A stretch of DNA of 64,000 nucleotides, taken from Streptomyces tropicalis (GTDB lineage: Bacteria > Actinomycetota > Actinomycetes > Streptomycetales > Streptomycetaceae). Numbering within the stretch: position 1 is the stretch's first letter; every line of letters starts with the position of its first letter. Where the stretch lies: contig NZ_JARJBB010000004.1 of the NCBI RefSeq assembly GCF_029269835.1, positions 477,534-541,533 on the forward strand. Reading direction: 5' to 3'. Under the pieces are notes generated by a model. The model worked only from the letters and a program-made list of their open reading frames with translations, had not been told where the DNA came from and ran no database searches. Positions 57,334 through 64,000 of the stretch are shown one piece after another. The position numbers and the translations under genes were made by a program.

Positions 57334-58847
57334 CCGGCCCCGCGCAGCGGGGCAGGACCACGGTGTCGGACCGGGCGGTCCGCAGGATCGCCGAACAGGC
57401 GGCCGGCGAGGTGCTGCCCGCCTCCGTGCCGCACACCGCCGGCGGCGCGGCGACCGTGCGGGGGAGGCGGGCCGCCGTCGCCCTGCGTGTCGCGCTGCCC
57501 TACCCCGTGCCGCTGTCGGAGCTGGTGCAGCGGGTGCAGCGACACGTGGCCGAGCGCACGCGCGACCTGACCGGGCTGACCGTCGGCACCCCCCGGCTCA
57601 CCGTCACCCGGCTGTCCGCGCCTCCGGCCGGCTCCGGCCTGCCGGGCCCGGCGCCGCGCCCGGCGGGACCCGCTGCGGCCATCCCGGCGGGACGGTCTGC
57701 CGGGGACGCGCATGACGCCCGGGACGCGCGTGACGCCCGGGGTGTGCGTGACGCCCGGAGCGTCCGGGACACTCATCCCGATCCCGCGGCACGCGCGACC
57801 GACTCGGCCGCGTCCACCTCCGCGGCCTCCGAACCCGGCACCGGCCCCGCCACGGACGCGGCCTCCGGGACCAGTACGGACCCCGCCGCCGACGCCCGTC
57901 CGGCGACCGGCGCGGTCTCCGTGACCGGTCCCGACCCCGTGTGCTTCCGTCCGGTGCCCGGCGCGGCCTCCGCGGCCGACCTCGCGACCGACCCCGCGCC
58001 CGGCGCGGCGCCCGTCGCCTCGGGCCGGGGAGCGGACGCGAAGGCACAGTCCGGTGGTTCGGTCCCCGGGGCGCCGTCCGCCGACGGCACCCGTCGGCGG
58101 TCCGCGGCCCGGGCGCCGCGTCGCCGGTGGTCGGCGCGGCGTGTCCCGACGGCCCTGCTGACGCTGCTCGCGGGCGGGGCCTGCGCCGCCGTGACCGCGG
58201 ACGTCGTCCGCGTCCACGCGACGCACCACCCGGCCGCCGGGTGGCGGATGCGCGCCGTGGAGTGGCTCTCCGGTCACGGCCCCGGCGACACCCCGGCCGC
58301 CGTCGCGGCCGGAGTGATCGCCGTGATCGGCCTCTGGCTGCTGGTCCTCGCGTGCACGCCCGGCCGCCGGGGCCTGCTGACCCTGGACGTGGCCGGACCG
58401 GGCTGGACGGCCGCGGTGGACCGGCCGGCCGTCGCCGCGCTCGTGCGGGACGACGTCGGCGACGTGCCGGGCGTCGCGGAGGTGCGTGTCCGCGCGGGCC
58501 GCCGCCGTGTCTCGGTGCGGGCGGGCCTCGCCTTCGGCGACCTCGGACCGGCCCGGGAACAGGCCACCGAGGCCGCCCGCCGCGCCCTGGAGGGCTGCCG
58601 GCTGCGACGCGCCCCCCGGCTCGCCGTCACCGTCGTACCGGACGCCGTCTGGCAACCCCCCGAGCCCCCGCAGCCCCCTCCGGCGCACGACGGCCTGCGC
58701 CCGTCCGCCGCCGGATCCGCCGCCGTCCGTCCGCAGGACGGGAGCGGCCCCGGGGACACCGCGACCGATCCCGCGCACACCCCCGCCGCCCCGTCCGCCG
58801 CTCCCTCCGGTGCCCTGCCCGGCACCCGACCGAAAGGCCAGGTCTGA
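57330..58847 (+). CDS. Asp23-like domain fused to DUF6286 membrane domain
   Basis: A 505-aa protein. An N-terminal Asp23-like domain (about 12-95; VSDRAVRRIAEQAAGEVLP, VALRVALPYPVPLSELVQRVQRHVAERTRDLTGL) is followed by a 150-residue disordered part with DAR repeats (DAHDARDARDARGVRDARSV) and Thr/Ala/Pro tracts. The C-terminal half has two helices (ALLTLLAGGACAAVTADVV and AAGVIAVIGLWLLVLACT) and an Asp23-like outer domain (VAALVRDDVGDVPGVAEVRVRAGRRRVSV), the DUF6286 arrangement. It bridges membrane and Asp23 complexes. It overlaps both neighbours by four and one base. Confidence 0.8.
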   Translation: MTGPAQRGRTTVSDRAVRRIAEQAAGEVLPASVPHTAGGAATVRGRRAAVALRVALPYPVPLSELVQRVQRHVAERTRDLTGLTVGTPRLTVTRLSAPPAGSGLPGPAPRPAGPAAAIPAGRSAGDAHDARDARDARGVRDARSVRDTHPDPAARATDSAASTSAASEPGTGPATDAASGTSTDPAADARPATGAVSVTGPDPVCFRPVPGAASAADLATDPAPGAAPVASGRGADAKAQSGGSVPGAPSADGTRRRSAARAPRRRWSARRVPTALLTLLAGGACAAVTADVVRVHATHHPAAGWRMRAVEWLSGHGPGDTPAAVAAGVIAVIGLWLLVLACTPGRRGLLTLDVAGPGWTAAVDRPAVAALVRDDVGDVPGVAEVRVRAGRRRVSVRAGLAFGDLGPAREQATEAARRALEGCRLRRAPRLAVTVVPDAVWQPPEPPQPPPAHDGLRPSAAGSAAVRPQDGSGPGDTATDPAHTPAAPSAAPSGALPGTRPKGQV

Positions 58848-59428
58848 TGGCCGAGCCCCGTACCGCCGCCAACCGGGCCGTGCTGGCGGCGAGCGGCCTG
58901 GTCCTGCTCGTGGGCGGGGCCTGGGCGGCGACCGCCGGCACTCCGCTCGCACGGCACCTGCTTGCCCGGTGGCCCGCCCCGGCCCCCGGCGGCACTCTGC
59001 TCGACCGCGCCGGGCTCGCCGGCCTGCGCGATCACGGCTGGTGGACACCCGCCGTCATCGCGGCCGGTGTCCTTCTGACCGTCCTGTTCGCCCTGTGGTG
59101 CCTCGCCCAGGTCCACGTCCGCGCCGGCTCCCGGCTGCCGCTCGCCGCCCCCGGCGGCGCACTGCGGATCAGGGCGCTGGAGGACGCCGTGACCGCGCGC
59201 ACGGCGGACCTCCCCGGCGTCGACCGCTGCCGCGCCGATCTGTCCGTCCGCCGCCGCCATCTGCGGCTCCGCCTGCATGTTTGGGCCGCTCCGGACGTCG
59301 CCCCTGGTACGGTCGCCGAGGCGCTGACCGCCGTGACCGCGGAAGTCGAGCGGGTGGCGGCGCCCTGCACCCTCGACACCCGGGTGCGCCTCCGCCACCG
59401 CACCCACCGGATGCCGCATGTCCGCTGA
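58847..59428 (+). CDS. AmaP-like alkaline shock membrane anchor protein
   Basis: A 193-aa protein with two N-terminal helices (AVLAASGLVLLVGGAWAA and WWTPAVIAAGVLLTVLFALWCLAQV) and a C-terminal Asp23-like domain (ALRIRALEDAVTARTADLPGVDRCRADLSVRRRHLRLRLHVW). This is the AmaP form that anchors Asp23 at the membrane. ATG shares one base with the preceding stop (TGATG), and the next gene overlaps its 3' end by 11 bases. It completes the operon Asp23, DUF2273-like, Asp23-DUF6286, AmaP. Confidence 0.85.
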   Translation: MAEPRTAANRAVLAASGLVLLVGGAWAATAGTPLARHLLARWPAPAPGGTLLDRAGLAGLRDHGWWTPAVIAAGVLLTVLFALWCLAQVHVRAGSRLPLAAPGGALRIRALEDAVTARTADLPGVDRCRADLSVRRRHLRLRLHVWAAPDVAPGTVAEALTAVTAEVERVAAPCTLDTRVRLRHRTHRMPHVR

Positions 59429-60359
59429 CTCCCGTCCCGCCGCCGTCCCCGTCCCCGTCCCCGCTCACGTCACCACGTCCGCGCCGCCCCGCGACCGGGT
59501 CCCGTCCCGCGCCGCCACGGCCCGCGCCTGGTGGCCCGCGCTGTGCCGTACCCCTGTGTCGATGTGGAACGACGACATCACCGACTACGCGGCCGCACTG
59601 ACCTACTACGCCATCCTGGCGGTGCTGCCCGCGCTGCTCGTCGCCGTCCTGGCGTTCGGGCTGATCAGCCCCGGCACCGCCGAGGACTTCGTCGCCAACG
59701 TCACCGACTACGCGCCGGGCCAGTCCGGCGCCGAACTCCACGAGGTCCTGGTGCGGACCCTGTCCCGGCAGTCCGCCGCCTGGACCGTGCTGGCCGCGGG
59801 CGGGGCGAGCGCCCTGTGGTCGGCGTGCAGCTACCTCGCGGTCTTCCGCCGCGCACTGCACCGCATGCACCGCATCCCCGACGGCCGCTCGCCCTGGCGC
59901 AAGGCCCACCGGATCGTGCTCACCGCCCTGGTCCTGCTGGCGCTGCTCATCGTCACCGCTCTGGTGCTCATCCTCAGCGGGCCGCTGGCCGAAGGGCTCG
60001 GGCGGCTGCTGCACCTGGACGCCACGGTCGCGCTGCTCTGGAACCTGCTGCGCTGGCCGGTGCTGCTCACGCTGGTCGCCGTCCTCGTCGTGGTCGTCTT
60101 CCACACCGGTCCGGTGCCCGCCCGCCGGCGCCGGCACAGCGTGCCGGGCGGGGTCCTGGCCGCGGCGCTGTGGCTGACGGTCTCGGCGGGCTTCGCCCTG
60201 TACACGTCCCTCCTGGGCACCTACAGCCGCCTCTACGGCTCCCTCGCCGGCGTAGTCGTCTTCCTGATCTGGCTGTGGCTGTCCAACCTGTCGCTGCTCA
60301 CGGGCGCGCAGTTCACCGCCGAACTCGGCAAGCGACCCGACCCGGCGCGCCGGACCTGA
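59418..60359 (+). CDS. YihY/BrkB-family membrane protein
   Basis: A 313-aa integral membrane protein with six to seven helices: LTYYAILAVLPALLVAVLAF, TVLAAGGASALWSACSYLAVF, RIVLTALVLLALLIVTALVLILSG and SLAGVVVFLIWLWLSNLSLLTGAQF. The DYAAALTYYAILAVLP and LIWLW..N...L.GAQF signatures mark the YihY/UPF0761 (BrkB) family, of uncertain function, often envelope related. It begins inside the AmaP gene (ATG at 59418, 11-base overlap) so it is part of the same operon. Nothing follows for 180 bases. Confidence 0.9.
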   Translation: MSADSRPAAVPVPVPAHVTTSAPPRDRVPSRAATARAWWPALCRTPVSMWNDDITDYAAALTYYAILAVLPALLVAVLAFGLISPGTAEDFVANVTDYAPGQSGAELHEVLVRTLSRQSAAWTVLAAGGASALWSACSYLAVFRRALHRMHRIPDGRSPWRKAHRIVLTALVLLALLIVTALVLILSGPLAEGLGRLLHLDATVALLWNLLRWPVLLTLVAVLVVVVFHTGPVPARRRRHSVPGGVLAAALWLTVSAGFALYTSLLGTYSRLYGSLAGVVVFLIWLWLSNLSLLTGAQFTAELGKRPDPARRT

Positions 60360-60424
60360 CCGGCACGGAGGCCTGCACCGCACGCGACGGCCGGAGTCCC
60401 CTCCCGGCGTGGGAAGGGGCTCCG

Positions 60425-60495
60425 GACGACGCGCGCCACCGGATCCGTGGGGACGCGCGTCACGGGCCCGCGGGGACGCGCGCCACCGTATCCGT
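60425..60495. repeat. Short tandem-like repeats after the YihY gene
   Basis: A 24-base unit (gacgcgcgccaccggatccg core) at 60425-60448 recurs almost exactly at 60472-60495, with a third partial copy between (60448-60465). It follows the operon and may form RNA structure. Confidence 0.55.
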
Positions 60496-60543
60496 CCGGC
60501 ACGCGCCGCAGTCGGTACGAAGCGTGCCGCGGCGCCGCCCCGC

Positions 60544-61344
60544 TCAGCGCGCGGACCATCCACCGTCGACGACGAGCGACGTCCCGGTCATCGCCGAGGT
60601 GTGCGGGGTGCACAGGAACGCGGCCGCCTCCGCGATCTCCTCCGGTTCCACCAGCCGCTTCACGGCGGCACGCTCCAGCATCACCTGCTCGACGACCTCC
60701 GCCTCCGAGATGCCGTGCACCGCGGCCTGGTCGGCGATCTGCCGCTCCACCAGCGGCGTGCGCACATAGCCGGGGTTCAGGCAGTTGGACGTGACGCCGT
60801 GCGGGGCGCCCTCCATCGCGATCACCTTCGACAACCCCTCCAGGCCGTGCTTGGCGGCGACGTAGGCGCTCTTGTAGGCGGAGGCGCGCAGACCGTGCAC
60901 GGAGGAGACGTGGACGATGCGCCCCCAGCCGCGCCGGTACATGCCCGGCAGCGCCCCGCGCACCAGCCGGAACGGTGCCTCCAGCATGATCCGGAGCATC
61001 AGCGAGAACCGCTCGGGCGGGAACTCCTCCAGCGGGCACACGTGCTGGAGGCCCGCGCAGTTGACGAGGACGTCCACCTCGTCCAGGTCCAGGGCGTCCA
61101 CCGCGTCGAGGTCGGACAGGTCGACGGCGAGCGCCTCGCCACCGGTGGCCCGGGCCACCGCGCCGGCGGCGTCCGCGTCGAGGTCGAGGGCGCGCACCGC
61201 GGCGCCGGAGGCGGCCAGGCGCAGGGCGATGGCACGTCCGATGCCGCTGCCCGCACCGGTGACGAGGGCGGTACGTCCGCGCAGGTCGGGCAGGTGGGCG
61301 GGGGCCGGTGCCGCCGGCGCGGCGGGGGAGGAGGGGAGGGACAC
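60544..61344 (-). CDS. Short-chain dehydrogenase, 3-hydroxybutyrate dehydrogenase type
   Basis: A 266-aa Rossmann-fold enzyme: TALVTGAGSGIGRAIALRL (NAD site), DVLVNCAGLQHVCPLEEF, HVSSVHGL and catalytic Tyr-x3-Lys in SAYVAAKHGLEGL; the LNPGYVRTPLVERQI end is that of bacterial 3-hydroxybutyrate dehydrogenases. It would interconvert 3-hydroxybutyrate and acetoacetate with NAD. The gene after it on the same strand order (61452-62204) is acetoacetate decarboxylase, so the pair can degrade ketone bodies or make acetone. GTG at 61344 follows AAGGAT. Confidence 0.88.
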   Translation of the reverse strand: MSLPSSPAAPAAPAPAHLPDLRGRTALVTGAGSGIGRAIALRLAASGAAVRALDLDADAAGAVARATGGEALAVDLSDLDAVDALDLDEVDVLVNCAGLQHVCPLEEFPPERFSLMLRIMLEAPFRLVRGALPGMYRRGWGRIVHVSSVHGLRASAYKSAYVAAKHGLEGLSKVIAMEGAPHGVTSNCLNPGYVRTPLVERQIADQAAVHGISEAEVVEQVMLERAAVKRLVEPEEIAEAAAFLCTPHTSAMTGTSLVVDGGWSAR

Positions 61345-61451
61345 GGTCGAATCCTTCGGGGAGATCACGGAATGGGGGGTGCCGTGTGCGGCCCGGGTTT
61401 CCGCGCCCGGGCCGCACGCGGCGGGGCCGCGGCGTGCCGGTGCGCCGGGCG

Positions 61452-62204
61452 TCACGCGGCCCGTTCGCCGGCGGTCAGGTAGTCGTGGGCGACGGTGGGC
61501 GTCGGCAGAGTGAGGTCGGTGAGGATGTGCGACGCGCCCACCACCTCCAGTACCGGCAGGTCCGCCATGGGCGCGAGGGCGTGGGCGAACAGCTGCAGCC
61601 GGGCGGGGCCGGTCCAGGCGCCGTGCACGGTCAGGTCGGAGATCTCGATGCGCAGCAGCTCGCAGATGCGGGGCGTCCCGTCGTAGCCGGGGATCCGCTT
61701 GAGCATGTAGGTGGGCACGGCCAGTTCGGCGCGGGCGGCCGCGGGGTCCATCGGTGCGTACTTGTAGCCCATGGTCGCGGTCGCCACCCGCAGGCTGCCG
61801 TAGTCGAGCGTGCCCACCAGGGTGTCGGAGTCGGTGGACAGGCGCGGCGCGCCGAGCTTCTTGGGATAGCCGCTGCCCTCGCGGCCCAGGGCGATGGCCG
61901 GGGCGTTGTCGAGGTACATCGCATGGATGTACTCGGCCTCCTCGCCGTCGTGGCGCACCCGCAGCACCTGGCCGGACTCCGTGTAGTCGCCCAGCCCCGT
62001 GCTGTCCGGCATCCGGATCACCTCGAAGCGCACCAGCGGCTCGTCCACCTCCAGCGGCTCCGGCACGACGGCGCGCATCGCGTCGGGGTCCGTGCGGTAC
62101 GTGATCGTCAGGTACTCGCGCCGGGAGAAGTGGTACGGCCCGGCCGGGAAGGCGGGCCCGTCCAGCGGGGTCGAGGGGGCGCGGAGGATGTCTTCGCTGC
62201 GCAT
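61452..62204 (-). CDS. adc: Acetoacetate decarboxylase
   Basis: A 250-aa enzyme converting acetoacetate to acetone and carbon dioxide. The Schiff-base lysine motif SGYPKKLGAP puts Lys115/Lys116 at the same positions as the classical clostridial enzyme, and Arg29 and Glu76 (TESGQVLRV) also line up. The family length is standard. It lies 107 bases upstream of the hydroxybutyrate dehydrogenase gene on the minus strand and diverges from a LysR gene, which probably controls both. ATG at 62204. Confidence 0.9.
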   Translation of the reverse strand: MRSEDILRAPSTPLDGPAFPAGPYHFSRREYLTITYRTDPDAMRAVVPEPLEVDEPLVRFEVIRMPDSTGLGDYTESGQVLRVRHDGEEAEYIHAMYLDNAPAIALGREGSGYPKKLGAPRLSTDSDTLVGTLDYGSLRVATATMGYKYAPMDPAAARAELAVPTYMLKRIPGYDGTPRICELLRIEISDLTVHGAWTGPARLQLFAHALAPMADLPVLEVVGASHILTDLTLPTPTVAHDYLTAGERAA

Positions 62205-62353
62205 GGCGGGTGGTCCGTTTCCTTGACGCGAGTCCGTACCGGGCCGGACCCCCTCGCGCCGGGGGACGGTCCGGCCGTCCGATCTCCGGTGACGCTAGGC
62301 GGCCCCGGGGCCCGGGAGAAATGCACCGGACCCTCGATTTATACTTGGTTCGC

Positions 62354-63205
62354 ATGAATACGGAGATGCGGCATCTGCGGTATTTCGTCGCGCTCGCCGA
62401 GGAGGAGCACTTCTCCCGGGCCGCGGCCCGCTGCCGCGTCAGCCAGCCCACGCTGACCCGCGCGGTCGCCGCGCTCGAACGCTCCCTCGGAGTGCGCCTG
62501 GTGCAGCGCACCACGCGCAGCGTGGCGCTCACCGACGCCGGGCACCGCCTGCACGCCGAACTGACCGAGCTGCTGCCCCGGATGGAGGCCGCCTTCGCCC
62601 GGGTCCGCGCCGACGCGGGGCTGCGCCTGGGCTTCACCTGGCTGCTGCCGAGCGGCATCGTCGGGCGCATCCTCACGGACTTCGAGGCAGCCACCGGCGT
62701 CCCCGTGGAACTGGTCCGCCGCGACGACCGCCTGGCGGGCGTGGACGTCGGCGCGGTCGACGCCGCGCTGCTGCACGGCACCGTGGACGATCCGGCGCTG
62801 GCGCCGGTCCGGCTCCGCTCCGAGGAGCGCGTCGCCGTGGTGGCGCGGGACCACCCCCTCGGGCGGCGCCGGCGGCTGCAGTGGACGGAGCTGGCCGGGC
62901 TCCCGCTCGTCGTCAACTCCGTCAGCGGCACGGTCGGCCCCGAGCTCTGGCCGGCGGAGTGCCGGCCCGCGGTCGCGGTGGAGTGCGCCACCTACGACGC
63001 GTGGATGGAAATGGTCGCCCTGGGACGGGGGTTCGGCGTCCTGCCCGAGTCGGCGCGCCGCCATCCGCACCCCGGCGTCCGCTACATCTCTCTGGCGGAC
63101 GCGCCGCCCGTGCCCCTCGTGCTCGTCCTGCCCGCCCGTGCCGCCCACCCCCTCGCCGACGAGCTGACCGCCGCCGCCCGCACCGCCGCCGCGTCGGCCG
63201 ACTAG
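62354..63205 (+). CDS. LysR-type regulator divergent from the ketone-body genes
   Basis: A 283-aa LysR regulator: HTH at MRHLRYFVALAEEEHFSRAAARCRVSQPTLTRAVAALERSLG, effector domain from about residue 90. ATG at 62354 lies behind TTTATACTTGG, a possible -10 region. It is divergent from acetoacetate decarboxylase over 149 bases. The TAG stop (63203-63205) is made by the first bases of the inverted-repeat element that follows, so the true C-terminus may have been trimmed. Confidence 0.88.
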   Translation: MNTEMRHLRYFVALAEEEHFSRAAARCRVSQPTLTRAVAALERSLGVRLVQRTTRSVALTDAGHRLHAELTELLPRMEAAFARVRADAGLRLGFTWLLPSGIVGRILTDFEAATGVPVELVRRDDRLAGVDVGAVDAALLHGTVDDPALAPVRLRSEERVAVVARDHPLGRRRRLQWTELAGLPLVVNSVSGTVGPELWPAECRPAVAVECATYDAWMEMVALGRGFGVLPESARRHPHPGVRYISLADAPPVPLVLVLPARAAHPLADELTAAARTAAASAD

Positions 63206-63400
63206 TGCTGTGGCCGGAGGGGTTCACCGGCTCGCGGTGCCCGGCACGGCACCTCGCCGCGGTGTCGCCTCACCCGGGTACCTCCCGTACGCGGGCGACG
63301 CTCCGCCGTGCGGATGCTCCCCCACAGCCTGAACGGCGTGGGAGGTGCCCCGGCACCGGACGCCGCGGGCTTCCCGGCACACCTGTCCGGCCGCAGCACT
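63204..63400. mobile_element. MITE-like element with 15-bp terminal inverted repeats
   Basis: AGTGCTGTGGCCGGA (63204-63218) and, inverted, AGTGCTGCGGCCGGA (63386-63400) match at 14 of 15 positions and enclose 197 bases with no gene. Imperfect similarity continues a further ten bases inward. It sits against the LysR stop and 46 bases beyond the P450 remnant. No target duplication is evident. Confidence 0.55.
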
Positions 63401-63446
63401 GGGGACGGGGCTCGGGCCGGCCGGGGCGGGCCCGGCACTGCTTCAC

Positions 63447-63719
63447 GGGAGTGAACCGCACCGGCAGCGCCTTCGGGCCGCGGGTGGACACGCCCTGCTC
63501 GACCGGGTCGAAGCCGTCCGCGAGGCGCAGGTCCGGCATCGCGTCCTGGAGGTGGTTCACCTCCGTCTCGACCTCCGCCTTCGCCGGCAGCGCGCCCACG
63601 CAGAAATGCCGGCCGAGGGCGAACAGGGGCTGCTCGTCCCGCATGATGCGGTAGACGTGGTAGGGGTCCGCGGCGAAGTCGGCCGAGAGGGTGTCGGGTA
63701 CGTGCTGCGCTGCGGACAT
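63447..63719 (-). pseudogene. Cytochrome P450 with the middle deleted
   Basis: From ATG 63719 the frame reads a P450 N-terminus (MSAAQHVPDTLSADFAADPY, then HVYRIMRDEQPL) and passes directly, in frame, into the haem-binding end FALGRHFCVGALPAKAEVE and NHLQDAMPDLRLADGF, ending VRFTP at about 63447. About 330 residues (helices A to K) are absent, so no functional enzyme can form; the FxxGxHxC haem motif itself is intact. The frame has no stop after VRFTP and runs into the MITE-like element. ATG at 63719 lacks a good ribosome site. Confidence 0.8.
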
Positions 63720-63960
63720 GGAGCTCCTCGAACGTGGATGCCTGTCGTCGCTCCCAGCCCATGGGCCGCCCGGTGGTCCAAGAAGGCTGTGCCCAGGACG
63801 AGTTGGGCTTTTTCACGGATCGTCGCCGAACGCGGTGCGGACGGCGGGCCGGCCCGATTGTCAGTGGTGCGTCCTAGTGCCGCATCAGACAACGTTCGCC
63901 TCGTTGTGACGCGCCGTCCGGCTACGGGCCGGGACGGCGCGCGTCGGCCATGCTGTCCTG

Positions 63961-64000
63961 GTGGCTGAACGGGTTCGGGTGCGGGAGATCGACGACGACG
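63961..64000 (+). CDS. 5' end of an IS630-family transposase (runs off the window)
   Basis: GTG at 63961 starts VAERVRVREIDDD, the N-terminus found in Streptomyces IS630-type transposases (M/VAE.VRVREI.). Only 13 codons are in the window. About 85 bases upstream, AGTGCCGCATCAGACAACG (63877-63895) may be the left end of the element. Seen: sequence match by eye only. Confidence 0.55.
   Translation, partial: MAERVRVREIDDD

Noticed and set aside
62205..62353. LysR box between adc and its LysR gene
   Set aside because: No convincing T-N11-A dyad was found by eye.

Overview
The window is from a high-GC actinomycete chromosome, almost certainly a Streptomyces. The evidence is GC-rich third codon positions throughout, strong AGGAGG-type ribosome binding sites, GTGA/ATGA overlaps, and family markers: snapalysin with its LysR activator, furA-katG, Asp23/AmaP clusters, DUF574 methyltransferases, PAS-GAF-SpoIIE phosphatases with a fused kinase-like ATPase, and the XRE-ImmA-DUF6545 cassette. 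No rRNA, tRNA, CRISPR array or large biosynthetic cluster was seen.

Layout. 1-9.2 kb: phosphoglucomutase, a multidomain SpoIIE phosphatase, a 50-aa His/Asp-rich protein, an ABC exporter translationally coupled to a protein kinase, and a SigK/RskA-like sigma/anti-sigma pair. 9.25-9.9 kb: a scar of gene tails (unknown tail, IS5-family transposase 3' end, GNAT with an in-frame stop). 9.9-22 kb: ArsR and roadblock genes, lipoproteins, a methyltransferase, two paralogous ProP-like MFS symporters around a STAND ATPase that has no DNA-binding domain, and envelope proteins. 22-30.4 kb: a signalling block of two MarR genes, two sister SpoIIE phosphatases (one with Asp to Asn in a metal motif), then response regulator-phosphatase, CHASE3 histidine kinase and a CheY-like regulator, ending at a perfect 24-bp hairpin. 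30.4-39.4 kb: PAP2 phosphatase, beta-lactamase-like hydrolase, TetR with SGNH hydrolase, the four-gene XRE/ImmA/DUF6545/amidase operon, and a NodB deacetylase. 39.5-42 kb: a MerR-cobalamin regulator (LitR/CarH-like) next to an ECF sigma gene, with 11-bp-spaced repeats near both. 42-52.5 kb: pyruvate carboxylase, furA-katG, an acetyltransferase, micro-ORFs, snpR/snpA and cyclophilin. 52.6-60.4 kb: APC permease, then a divergent Asp23/Gls24 envelope-stress locus with its own ECF sigma factor and a zinc-finger/Asp23 fusion, ending in a YihY-like membrane protein. 60.5-64 kb: hydroxybutyrate-type dehydrogenase and acetoacetate decarboxylase divergent from a LysR gene, then a decayed end: a small inverted-repeat element, a P450 with its middle deleted, and the start of an IS630-type transposase.

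The recurring themes are stress and envelope signalling (three ECF sigma factors, four SpoIIE phosphatases, two Asp23 operons) and stepwise translational coupling. The best leads for undescribed biology are the MerR-B12/ECF sigma pair with its repeats, the sigma/zinc-finger-Asp23 locus, the XRE/ImmA/DUF6545/amidase operon, and the active/inactive phosphatase pair.
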